Below the pieces are notes generated by a model that was not told where the DNA came from, searched no databases, and was given only the letters and a program-made list of their open reading frames with translations. From NCBI RefSeq assembly GCF_003391055.1, contig NZ_QUAJ01000014.1:1-64000 (forward strand): a stretch of DNA of 64,000 nucleotides, given 5' to 3'. Position 1 is the stretch's first letter; every line of letters begins with the position of its first letter. Positions 45,789 through 53,366 of this stretch are shown here, piece by piece. This DNA is from Psychrilyobacter piezotolerans. GTDB lineage: Bacteria > Fusobacteriota > Fusobacteriia > Fusobacteriales > Fusobacteriaceae. A program made the translations under genes and the position numbers.

Positions 45789-46979
45789 TTATTGTCTCCA
45801 AGATTGACTAAGTCTTGTTATTTCTCTTGCTGGTTCAAGGTTATAATCAACAGTATCAATAATTGAGCTTAAATGTGTCTTCCCTATAGCCCCTTCTAAT
45901 ATACTTATGAATTTTTCATCTTCTAAACCAAAAGAATCTATAAGTTCTGTTTGGATATTCTCAACCCACTGGAAAAATAGTTTTGCCTTTTCTGGATCAC
46001 TATTCCATTGATCAGCTAAATTATCTTCAGGATTTACAGGGTTTATAATACTCCAGTTACCTCCAGATTTTTTAATAACTATTCTTTCTTTATATCTTTG
46101 ATCAAAACTAGATTCATCTAATATTTGTCTCTCTGAATATATTTTAAATTCTTTTACAATAAATTCTAATAAGTCATTTACCTCTAAATTAAAAGGAGCT
46201 GTCTTTGCAATCTCTGCACATATAGTTGTAATAATAGCAGATATTGTTTTTTTATTTGATTTTTTTATTTTATGAAAATAAATATCTCTATGTCTTTTGA
46301 AAATTTGAATAACTTTTTGAAGAGGCGTTTTTAAAAGTAAATCTGGAATTTCTTCAACTGTATTATATACGCCTTTATACGATTCCATAAATGCCTGACG
46401 TTGATTATCTCTATTCCAATCTAAAAATGGTTTATTTATATAATTGAACCACTCAATATAACCTTTAGGGTTAGATCTAATCCAAGTATAAATCGTTCCT
46501 GAATTTTTATTAGTTATAGCAATACTTTGTTTTGTTACATCATAACTAAAAATTAATTCCTCGTCTTCAGCAGCAGGAATAATATCAATATTAAACCCTA
46601 CTCCATTAATATCTGCATAATTAAGAGTCCAACATTTATCCCATTCAATCAACATATCACTATAAATTTTATGTCCTTTTAAAAGATCACCTATAAGGTT
46701 TTTAATCTCCTTAGGATCTGTTGAATTTTTATTTTTTTTAATAAGACAAATAAAGTCTAGATCATAAGCCGTATCTTTTCCTTCTTTATAGGGTTTTACA
46801 ACTGTTCCTAATGCAAATGATCCCTGGGGATAAATATCGCAATCAATTCCATTTTGTTTAAAAAATTCAGCTAATGCTTTATATTTTTCAATCGCATTTT
46901 TATACATTGTAGGTGTTATATCTAATCCTGTTATTAGTTTATTAAAATCTTTTCTTCTCTTTATTTTATTTTGTATCAT
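45789..46979 (-). CDS. CD-NTase: cGAS/DncV-like nucleotidyltransferase
   Basis: A 396-residue nucleotidyltransferase. The catalytic GS is G53-S54 (PQGSFALGT), the metal-binding D-x-D is D73/D75 (AYDLDF) and the third aspartate is D132 (FNIDIIPA). A helical C-terminal domain follows. On phage infection such enzymes make cyclic di- or trinucleotides that switch on an effector, here presumably the S-4TM protein. The C-terminus is LSQSWRQ with no terminal glycine, so if the E2 conjugates it the chemistry or target differs from the glycine-ended DncV type. Product nucleotide unknown. Confidence 0.88.
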   Translation of the reverse strand: MIQNKIKRRKDFNKLITGLDITPTMYKNAIEKYKALAEFFKQNGIDCDIYPQGSFALGTVVKPYKEGKDTAYDLDFICLIKKNKNSTDPKEIKNLIGDLLKGHKIYSDMLIEWDKCWTLNYADINGVGFNIDIIPAAEDEELIFSYDVTKQSIAITNKNSGTIYTWIRSNPKGYIEWFNYINKPFLDWNRDNQRQAFMESYKGVYNTVEEIPDLLLKTPLQKVIQIFKRHRDIYFHKIKKSNKKTISAIITTICAEIAKTAPFNLEVNDLLEFIVKEFKIYSERQILDESSFDQRYKERIVIKKSGGNWSIINPVNPEDNLADQWNSDPEKAKLFFQWVENIQTELIDSFGLEDEKFISILEGAIGKTHLSSIIDTVDYNLEPAREITRLSQSWRQ

Positions 46980-47033
46980 TTTTTACCTCCGGTTATATTT
47001 TTTTGATGTTTTGTTATATCTATCAAAAAAATT

Positions 47034-47564
47034 CTAATTCAGAAGCACTCTATTTTTTTCTAACGCAACAGATCCTAGCAATAGTTTGGTAGATCTTTGA
47101 ATAGAATAAAAATATTTTTTTAGTGTATCTAAAGTTTCCTTAAATACATGAGAAATAAACTCAGCAAGTAAAATCCATCCTAATTTTTCACTAACACATT
47201 CTATTAATATGCTTAGTTTTTGAGAATTAAAGCCTTTACTTTTCAACTCTTTTAATTTTTCAATCCTAAATTCTTTGTCTTCTAATTTCTGTTTTTTATT
47301 TTTCTCTTTTATATATTCTCTTTCAAAACAAGAAAGAGCTTCACTCAAAAAACTTTCAGAAGCAATAAATTTTGCTCCGATAGCTGTTTTATATTCTTTC
47401 TTTATAAATTTATAATTAATCTTATTTTGTTTTTTTATAGATGCTTTCTTTAACGATTCTATACTTTTTTCTATATTTTTTAGATAACGCACTTCATTAG
47501 AAAAAGAAGAGGTAATATTTAGTTCTTTTCTTTTGAGTTTTAATTTTTCCATTAAACTATGCAA
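47034..47564 (-). CDS. Helical protein of unknown function, first gene of the CBASS-like operon
   Basis: A 176-residue, lysine-rich, largely helical protein. A TTG start at 47564 is supported by AAAGGAGGG 7-8 bases upstream; the next ATG is 20 bases from it, too far. Residues 20-120 look coiled-coil-like (repeated KSIESLKKASIKKQ, EREYIKEKNKKQKLEDKE), and 125-150 is more hydrophobic (LGWILLAEFISHVF). I recognise no domain. It lies 54 bp upstream of the CD-NTase and behind the operon promoter, so it is probably part of the system, for instance a regulator, sensor or accessory. Confidence 0.75.
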   Translation of the reverse strand: MHSLMEKLKLKRKELNITSSFSNEVRYLKNIEKSIESLKKASIKKQNKINYKFIKKEYKTAIGAKFIASESFLSEALSCFEREYIKEKNKKQKLEDKEFRIEKLKELKSKGFNSQKLSILIECVSEKLGWILLAEFISHVFKETLDTLKKYFYSIQRSTKLLLGSVALEKNRVLLN

Positions 47565-47609
47565 ATTTAATCCCTCCTTTTTCCACTATATATAGTTTAT
47601 CCATACAAA

Positions 47610-47638
47610 ATATTAGCACATATAGTAAAAAGTGTCTA
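47610..47638 (-). promoter_or_regulatory. Promoter of the CBASS-like operon
   Basis: TAGACA (47633-47638) and TAATAT (47610-47615), 17-bp spacing, with TGC as extended -10. It is 45 bp upstream of the TTG start at 47564. Confidence 0.75.
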
Positions 47639-47639
47639 A

Positions 47640-48550
47640 CTCATTTTATAAAATAGGAGTATATAAAATTTATATACTTAGGTTTAAGATTGATAAATAA
47701 GGAGTATAAAAAGATAAAAAAACAAAAAACAATTCTTCCTTGACATTAGATTTTTTTGTTTTATGAATGTTTTTTAAAAAAACTTACGTTATTTTATATT
47801 TTTCTAAAATAAATAATTTAGTTTCTTTTTCTAGATGTTCTCTAGCTTCCTAATAAATATTCTACTCAGTCGTCCTACAGGATAAGTTTTCTCAAGATTC
47901 TTAGATTGTGTAATAATCTCTATCTCAAAATTTTATGTTTACAAAGTAAACTACTAGTATTTTGGTGATGCCATTCACTGGTAGAAATCTTGGGGATGCC
48001 CCTTGCGAGTACGCAGTGAAGCGAGGACTGTTACAGTAAAAAGACGGAAATTACCCCTGACTTACTCCTATAACATCATTTGGAAAAAGTCTGCTTTTCT
48101 TTCCTCTATTTCTTTTTCAGATAAAAAGAAACAGAGCCACTTAAGGGTGGCACCCTTAGAACCTTATTTTTTAAATATTTACTTAAAAGTTAAAAATATA
48201 TTTAATAATTGTATATCAATCAAATTCCAAAGTTTCCGCCTTTGATACGGGTTACTTTTTCTCTGCAGCAAGAAATAAGTATCCAAAAAGTGCCGGAAGT
48301 TTATAATTATCTTTGTAAGCGAGTCCATAGATCCCCGTTTCTTAGCGGGATGCCTGACGGGCATGGCGGGCACGACGAAACCCGCCAGATATTTACCGTG
48401 GAGTTAAACGACTATAAACTTCATTTTTAAATCTAAAGAAATCTGTGTTGATTGGTGGCAAAAACAAGATAGGGGAAGAAAACACTAAAAAAAATACTTT
48501 ATTTCATTTTCTGGCCTAAAAAAACAATACTAAAGTATATTTTTTTAAAA
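47640..48550. other. Gene-free, repeat- and hairpin-rich stretch
   Basis: I see no credible gene in this 900-bp interval: the short ORFs lack ribosome sites. It holds small hairpins (GGGGATGCCCC near 47992, AAGGGTGGCACCCTT at 48143-48157), a GC-rich patch at 48332-48387 and ATCTGTGTTGATTGGTGGCAAAA at 48441-48463, a word shared with other spacers. It may mark the outer edge of the acquired defence segment. Confidence 0.6.
48332..48387. repeat. GC-rich inverted-repeat patch
   Basis: About 56 bp with 60+% GC inside DNA of roughly 30% GC. CCCG/CGGG and GGCGGG/CCCGCC (loop CACGACGAAA) hairpins stand side by side, in a GTCCATAGATCCCCG context. It resembles the GTCCATNGATCCCCG-type interspersed repeats common in proteobacterial genomes, which would be foreign here. 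Confidence 0.55.
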
Positions 48551-48555
48551 AAGTC

Positions 48556-48584
48556 TTTACATCTCAAAAAAACCATGTTATTAT
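48556..48584 (+). promoter_or_regulatory. Promoter of the metNIQ leader and operon
   Basis: TTTACA (48556-48561) and TATTAT (48579-48584) with 17-bp spacing and TGT as an extended -10. The transcript would start near 48591, about 26 bases before the leader-peptide ATG. Confidence 0.78.
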
Positions 48585-48616
48585 CTAAAAAAAATTATTA
48601 AGCGAGGAAGATTGTT

Positions 48617-48676
48617 ATGAAAAATCTTGAATTCAGACAATTAAATATGATGATGATGCTTTGGAAGGGTTTGTAA
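48617..48676 (+). CDS. Methionine-rich leader peptide (19 residues, MMMM run)
   Basis: ATG 48617 follows GAGGAAG by 6 bases. The peptide reads MKNLEFRQLN-MMMM-LWKGL, with four successive ATG codons at 48647-48658 and a TAA at 48674-48676. A run of codons for the amino acid that the downstream operon imports is the hallmark of ribosome-mediated attenuation. It is followed by two stem-loops and an intrinsic terminator before metN. The peptide itself probably has no function; stalling at the Met codons would be the sensor. Confidence 0.8.
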   Translation: MKNLEFRQLNMMMMLWKGL

Positions 48677-48788
48677 CTTAAATTATTTAATTTAAGGGCA
48701 GACTCATTTTGTATTAAATTACATGAGTCTGCCAAACATCTTTCAAGCAAGTACGAAAGCCTGTGGTAGACGCCGCAGGCTTTTTTTT
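48677..48788 (+). promoter_or_regulatory. Attenuator of metNIQ: leader stems and intrinsic terminator
   Basis: Directly after the leader stop come stem A (48677-48684 with 48689-48696), an 11-bp perfect stem B (GGCAGACTCAT 48697-48707 with 48723-48733) and terminator stem C (48757-48766 with 48773-48782, one G-U pair) followed by T6. The 3' arm of B, GTCTGCC (48727-48733), can alternatively pair with GGTAGAC (48765-48771) in the terminator, giving a candidate antiterminator. I see no SAM riboswitch or T-box in the leader. Confidence 0.75.
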
Positions 48789-48825
48789 ATATTATTTTTC
48801 CCTCTTTCCACCGGTTGATGAGTAC

Positions 48826-48858
48826 GGAAAAATTATATTTAGTAAATATAATTTTTCC
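48826..48858 (+). other. 15-bp perfect hairpin between attenuator and metN
   Basis: GGAAAAATTATATTT pairs perfectly with AAATATAATTTTTCC around AGT. No T-run follows. It ends 40 bp before the metN ribosome site and could stabilise the 5' end of the readthrough or processed message. Confidence 0.6.
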
Positions 48859-48904
48859 TATGTCAAAGGTGCCAAAGGCAGGGTAACAAAAAGGAGATAA
48901 AATT

Positions 48905-49918
48905 ATGATTCAGATCAAAAACATCAAAAAAACTTACACCAGTAATAATATCAGAGTAGATGCACTAAAAAATATAAACTTAGATATTGAAAAAGGAGAT
49001 TTCTACGGGATTATCGGCCTCAGCGGAGCCGGGAAATCAACCCTTATCAGGCTATTGAACAGATTAGAAGAGCCAACCAGCGGTGAGATCCTGGTGGAGC
49101 AGAAAGATATCTTGGGTTTTAATAATTCTGAGCTTCAAGAGTACAGAAAGAAAACAGGGATGATCTTTCAGCACTTTAACCTCATGAATTCCAGGAGCGT
49201 AGGAGGTAATATAGCCTTTGCACTGGAGGTAGCCAACTATCCCAAGGAAAAGATTAAACCCAGGATTATTGAGCTCCTAAAATTAGTGGAATTAGAAGAT
49301 AAGATCGACAGCTATCCGGCCCAGTTGTCCGGAGGACAAAAACAAAGGGTCGCCATCGCCAGAGCTCTGGCTAACCACCCGAAAGTTCTTCTTTCAGATG
49401 AAGCAACCAGTGCACTGGATCCAAAAACTACCAAGAATATCTTAAACTTATTAAAGGATATCCAGAAAAAATTAAACCTGACTATTATCCTCATCACCCA
49501 TCAGATGGAGGTTATCAGGGATTCATGCAATAAGGTGGCAGTCCTGGACGGCGGTAATGTGGCAGAAGTAGGAGAGGTCGTAAATATATTTTCAAACCCC
49601 CAGACTGTAATTACCCAGGAATTTATAAAACATCTGATCCCGGAGGAAGAAGCAGAGGTTGCATTCAGCCAGAAGAGTGGCAGAAAGATAGTAAAACTCT
49701 CCTATGTAGGAGTGGCTGTTGATAAACCTATTATCTCTCAATTAGTCAGAAAATTTGATGTGGATATAAGTATCCTGGCCGGGAGTATCGACAAGTTAGT
49801 AACCAGCAGTGTAGGCCACCTTATATTAGAGCTAAGCGGTGAGATGGAAAAACAATTGAAAAGTATAGAGTGGCTGAAACAAAATAAATTAGGAATCGAG
49901 GTGTTGTACAATGGATAA
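48905..49918 (+). CDS. metN: Methionine ABC importer ATPase MetN
   Basis: A 337-residue ABC ATPase. Walker A GLSGAGKST is near 38-46, signature LSGGQKQRV near 139 and Walker B LLSDEATSALD near 160. The C-terminal NIL domain (about 260-335) binds methionine and gives feedback inhibition in MetN proteins. AAGGAG precedes the ATG. It overlaps metI by 8 bp. It powers uptake of methionine captured by MetQ. Confidence 0.96.
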   Translation: MIQIKNIKKTYTSNNIRVDALKNINLDIEKGDFYGIIGLSGAGKSTLIRLLNRLEEPTSGEILVEQKDILGFNNSELQEYRKKTGMIFQHFNLMNSRSVGGNIAFALEVANYPKEKIKPRIIELLKLVELEDKIDSYPAQLSGGQKQRVAIARALANHPKVLLSDEATSALDPKTTKNILNLLKDIQKKLNLTIILITHQMEVIRDSCNKVAVLDGGNVAEVGEVVNIFSNPQTVITQEFIKHLIPEEEAEVAFSQKSGRKIVKLSYVGVAVDKPIISQLVRKFDVDISILAGSIDKLVTSSVGHLILELSGEMEKQLKSIEWLKQNKLGIEVLYNG

Positions 49919-50567
49919 AATTATAAGTCTGCTTTTACCGGCATTCAGCGAAACTATATACATGGTGTTATTTTCAGTGGTATTTTCCCTCCTCATAGGG
50001 ATCCCCGTGGGAATATTATTATATGTCACAAAACCTGATAATATCCTGCCTATGAATAAATTAAATAAAATTCTAGACCTTATTGTCAACGTAGGAAGAT
50101 CCTTTCCATTTATCATATTGATGATCTTGGTTTTACCCATATCGCGATTTATCGTAGGAACAACCATTGGATCTACAGCCAGCATTGTACCCCTGTCTAT
50201 CTCAGCAGCTCCCTTTGTTGCCAGGATCATCGAGGGAGCTGTAAACGAAGTGGACAGGGGAATCATAGAAGCATCTGTCTCATTGGGAGCTTCTAAATTT
50301 GAAATTATTACCAAAGTATTGATACCGGAAGCACTCCCCGGTCTTATTCACGGTATCACCCTGACTATAATAAATTTAATCGGTTATTCTGCCATGGCAG
50401 GAGCTATCGGAGGAGGTGGTTTAGGAGATGTGGCAATCAGATACGGGTACCAGAGGTTCCAGGTGGATATCATGTTTATATCGGTCATCAGCATAATAAT
50501 ACTGGTTCAAATAGTTCAATTTACAGGAAATAGTATAGTAAATAATATTAATGCCAAGAGGAAGTAG
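49911..50567 (+). CDS. metI: Methionine ABC importer permease MetI
   Basis: A 218-residue inner-membrane permease with five hydrophobic segments and the ATPase-contacting segment EASVSLGASKFEIITKVLIPEALPG in the usual place (split here as EASVSLGASK and VLIPEALPG). GGGGLGDVAIRYGYQRF near the C-terminus is diagnostic of MetI. It overlaps metN by 8 bp. Confidence 0.96.
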   Translation: MDKIISLLLPAFSETIYMVLFSVVFSLLIGIPVGILLYVTKPDNILPMNKLNKILDLIVNVGRSFPFIILMILVLPISRFIVGTTIGSTASIVPLSISAAPFVARIIEGAVNEVDRGIIEASVSLGASKFEIITKVLIPEALPGLIHGITLTIINLIGYSAMAGAIGGGGLGDVAIRYGYQRFQVDIMFISVISIIILVQIVQFTGNSIVNNINAKRK

Positions 50568-50770
50568 AAGTATTTTCGACATAGCCACCAATGAACACTA
50601 ATATTCACGAAAGAAAAATTAATCACAAAGAAATGAGAACACAAAGAGAAACAAAGATTAAATGTTTTAATTCGAGTTAATTGGTGTAAATTAGTGGCAA
50701 AAAGAAAAATATTTTGAATATATAAAGGGGTAATTCATGAATTATCCGTACATATAAGGAGGAAAAAATT
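50568..50770. repeat. metI-metQ spacer with dispersed repeats
   Basis: This 203-bp gap holds TTGGTGTAAATTAGTGGCAAAA (50681-50702) and GGGTAATTCATGAATTATCC (50728-50747), both with relatives in other spacers. No gene or terminator is seen, so metQ is probably cotranscribed with metNI. Confidence 0.65.
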
Positions 50771-51562
50771 ATGAAAAAAATTATATTATTATTGTCACTT
50801 ATTGCTATATTTGTCGGATGCGGAAAGAAAGAGGCCGCAGAAAACAACGTGCTGAGAATCGGAGCATCACCATCTCCCCACGCTGAAATTTTAAACCTTA
50901 TAAAGGATGACCTGGCTAAGGAGGGAATCCAGCTGGAAATTGTTGAGTTTACAGATTATGTTACCCCTAATCTGGCCCTGAATGACGGAGAGATCGATGC
51001 TAACTTTTTCCAGCATCTGCCGTATTTAGAAGCTTTCTCAAAGGACAGGGAATTGGACCTCAGTTCTGTTGGAGGAGTATTCGTATCCCCACTGAGTCTT
51101 TTTTCAGATAGAATAAAAGATTTAAAAAATCTGCAGGATGGTGCTGTCATTGCCATCCCCAACGATCCTTCCAATGGCGGAAGAGCTCTGATCATATTGG
51201 AAAAAACCGGGCTTATCAAATTAGATCCCAAGGCTGGATTGAAAGCTACGGTGCTGGATATCACAGAAAATCCTAAAAAATTAAATTTTAAAGAGATCGA
51301 TGCAGCTCAGCTCCCTAGATCCTTACAGGATGTAGATTGTGCATTTATCAATGGAAACTATGCTTTAGATGCCGGCATTGATCCCGTAAAAGATGCTATA
51401 TTGAGAGAGGGAAAAGACTCACCTTATGCCAACATTGTAGCAGTTAAAACAGAAAATAAAGATAATAAAAAAGTAGAAGCTCTCATGAAAGCACTCCACA
51501 GCGAAAAAGTGAAAAATTTTATCATCGATAAATACAAGGGTATTATAGCACCAACATTTTAA
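50771..51562 (+). CDS. metQ: Methionine-binding lipoprotein MetQ
   Basis: A 263-residue NlpA/MetQ-family lipoprotein. Lipobox FVGC gives an acylated C17. ASPSPHAEIL, EFTDYVTPN, ANFFQHLPYL and PNDPSNGGRAL are family segments around the ligand. It delivers L- (and perhaps D-) methionine to MetNI. The ribosome site AAGGAGG is 8 bases upstream. Confidence 0.96.
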   Translation: MKKIILLLSLIAIFVGCGKKEAAENNVLRIGASPSPHAEILNLIKDDLAKEGIQLEIVEFTDYVTPNLALNDGEIDANFFQHLPYLEAFSKDRELDLSSVGGVFVSPLSLFSDRIKDLKNLQDGAVIAIPNDPSNGGRALIILEKTGLIKLDPKAGLKATVLDITENPKKLNFKEIDAAQLPRSLQDVDCAFINGNYALDAGIDPVKDAILREGKDSPYANIVAVKTENKDNKKVEALMKALHSEKVKNFIIDKYKGIIAPTF

Positions 51563-51566
51563 GAGA

Positions 51567-51590
51567 AAGAAGGCCTAAGCCTTCTTTTTT
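51567..51590 (+). terminator. Terminator of metNIQ
   Basis: AAGAAGGC/GCCTTCTT stem with a CTAA loop and a T6 tail, 5 bp after the metQ stop. Confidence 0.9.
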
Positions 51591-51605
51591 ATTAATTTTT
51601 ATTTC

Positions 51606-51649
51606 AAAAAAAAAAGAGGCTCTTAAATCTTGAGTTCAAGCCTGCCTCT
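51606..51649 (-). terminator. Terminator after the DUF3179/membrane-protein pair
   Basis: On the minus strand AGAGGC/GCCTCT with an inner GGCTTGA-type stem, followed by a T9 run. It lies next to the metQ terminator, as expected for convergent operons. Confidence 0.8.
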
Positions 51650-51653
51650 ATCC

Positions 51654-52193
51654 TTATTTTACCCTTTTAACTCCCCATATGGCTCCCCATATTAAAATTA
51701 AAAGACTTCCGGGAATCAAGAATACCCTTATCTTTATAAAAAATAAAGTCAAACCGCTAAAAATCGGCCCCAATACAATTATAAATGTAGGAACACAGCA
51801 TGCAAATCCTCCTAAAAAACTTGCAAATACACCTAAAAATCCGGTTTTCATTCCCAGAGGGCAGCTCCCGGGATGTTTCTTGGCATACAATGCTGTAGAT
51901 ATATTGACAAAAATTAACCCCGATAAAATAACCCCTAATAATATATTTAGCGGAGAAATAGCCATATAAATATTTTTGCCTGAAATCACTCCTACAGCCT
52001 CCCAAATAAAGGTGCTTTTCATTTTAAAAATCACGTCTCTCCAGTTGGAAAGAAAAAATATCCCCCCCTGAATATCATTTTCTAAAGATATATCTCCAAC
52101 ACTATAGAGATATAGTATGAAGTAGATTAATCCAGCTAAAAAACCAATCCGTCTACTACTCTTGTCCCTTAAAATTTTATTCAAATTTGTCAC
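51654..52193 (-). CDS. Membrane protein of unknown function, linked to DUF3179
   Basis: A 179-residue protein with four hydrophobic segments (near 17-35, 72-95, 112-130, 138-172). GFACCVPTFIIVLG carries a Cys pair inside a membrane helix and KKHPGSCPLGMK a third Cys, which hints at metal or redox chemistry. I place the start at GTG 52193 because AGGTGA is 5 bases upstream; GTG 52202 is the alternative. It overlaps the end of the DUF3179 gene, so the two are translationally coupled and probably act together. Function unknown. Confidence 0.7.
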   Translation of the reverse strand: MTNLNKILRDKSSRRIGFLAGLIYFILYLYSVGDISLENDIQGGIFFLSNWRDVIFKMKSTFIWEAVGVISGKNIYMAISPLNILLGVILSGLIFVNISTALYAKKHPGSCPLGMKTGFLGVFASFLGGFACCVPTFIIVLGPIFSGLTLFFIKIRVFLIPGSLLILIWGAIWGVKRVK

Positions 52194-53187
52194 TTGAATC
52201 ACCTACCGCGGTATCTGGATAAAAGGCATACCAGGCAAACCAGAATGCATCCATCCCTTTATAATGATCAAGGTAATGTTTTCCAGATTCTCCTTTATAA
52301 TTCCACACCCTTTTCTTTACATCATCCACTATCTTTCCATCTGTCATCTCAAATTTCAGTTCATCTCCCTCAAAAATTCTGGAAAACCCCCGTACCGTAT
52401 TAAGTTCTTCATCATAGAAGAGGACTGCCTTTATTTCTTTTATATCTATATTTACGATTTTTTTTCTCTTCACTTCATACCAGGATACCGCTGCCTGACT
52501 TTCCTCCCCTGCAAGCCCTCGAACCACAGTTTTAGGAGATAATCGATCACTTTTGGCCATAAGGGGAAAAAAAGATCCCCCTTTATTATAGTAACTATTT
52601 TTATCTGAAAAATTTCCATAGGGATCCCGTTGGTAATTTCGTATGGCTCCTGTCTTTTGCGAAAGTACATATGCATCTGGATATTTCTTTTTAGCTCTTT
52701 CCCATGTGGTCCATACCAGAGGAAACTGCTCTAATTCTTCTCCCTTTCTTTTTCCTTCTATGGAGACTCCCATTATCTGCGGCCAAAGGCTCTTTGTTTT
52801 TCTGTCATACATCACCAGATTGCTGTTTAAAAGTTTTCCCGAAACCCCCATGGTAGTTCCTGAAATTTTATAACCAATTACTGTAGATGTGAGGGGACAG
52901 TAAGTTATAGCCACCTCCCTACCCCCAACCTTGTCATTGATAATCTCATGCCATACCAAAATTTTCTGGGGAATAATTTTTATAAAATCATCCCCTTCCC
53001 AGAGAAAAACTATGTCACCATCTCTCATAATTTTTTTGCCGTCCTCCACCCTTATATATTCAGGTGCTCCTATTGCCGGTATCCCGTCTCTAGGGACACC
53101 TCCGCTCAAAATATTTTTGTTCAGTTCTTCAAAACTATAACCAAAAGTAATTATCGAATAAAAAATAAATATACATAACTTCAACAA
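52177..53187 (-). CDS. DUF3179-domain exported protein
   Basis: A protein of about 336 residues with an N-terminal signal peptide (LKLCIFIFYSIITFGYS) and a DUF3179 domain, recognised by VAITYCPLTSTVIGY and by SGKLLNSNLVMYDRKTKSLWPQ. The function of DUF3179 is not known to me. Start: an AAAGGAG is immediately before TTG 53196 (too close), so TTG 53187 or 53184 is likelier. Coupled with a membrane protein downstream. Confidence 0.85.
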   Translation of the reverse strand: MLKLCIFIFYSIITFGYSFEELNKNILSGGVPRDGIPAIGAPEYIRVEDGKKIMRDGDIVFLWEGDDFIKIIPQKILVWHEIINDKVGGREVAITYCPLTSTVIGYKISGTTMGVSGKLLNSNLVMYDRKTKSLWPQIMGVSIEGKRKGEELEQFPLVWTTWERAKKKYPDAYVLSQKTGAIRNYQRDPYGNFSDKNSYYNKGGSFFPLMAKSDRLSPKTVVRGLAGEESQAAVSWYEVKRKKIVNIDIKEIKAVLFYDEELNTVRGFSRIFEGDELKFEMTDGKIVDDVKKRVWNYKGESGKHYLDHYKGMDAFWFAWYAFYPDTAVGDSSDKFE

Positions 53188-53319
53188 AATAATCAACTCC
53201 TTTTTTTATAAACCCTTATGAACTAATACAAGAAATAAAATTTTATCCTTTTTAAGGGATTTTCTCTTTAAATAAAAAAACAGCGTGATGTTTCGTACAG
53301 ACTTCTATACTATAAAAAA

Positions 53320-53344
53320 AAGGAGCTGAAATTTTCAGCTCCTT
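53320..53344 (-). terminator. Terminator of the accDA-pfkA-pyk operon
   Basis: AAGGAGCTGAA/TTTCAGCTCCTT stem followed on the minus strand by a T8 run, about 20 bp after the pyk stop. Confidence 0.92.
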
Positions 53345-53366
53345 CAATATATTTATATGATTTCTA

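Noticed and set aside
48143-48157. T-box-like core AGGGTGGCACC
   Set aside because: The following GCG of the T-box element is missing, no stem I or specifier loop is visible, and the nearest gene start is 460 bp away. It is better explained as a simple AAGGGTG/CACCCTT hairpin.
48003-48430. Overlapping 60-80 codon ORFs on both strands
   Set aside because: No ribosome sites, composition unlike real proteins here, and they cross hairpins and a GC-rich repeat.
48591-48904. SAM riboswitch or Met T-box upstream of metN
   Set aside because: The leader is too short and lacks the conserved elements of both; the leader peptide and terminator explain the region.
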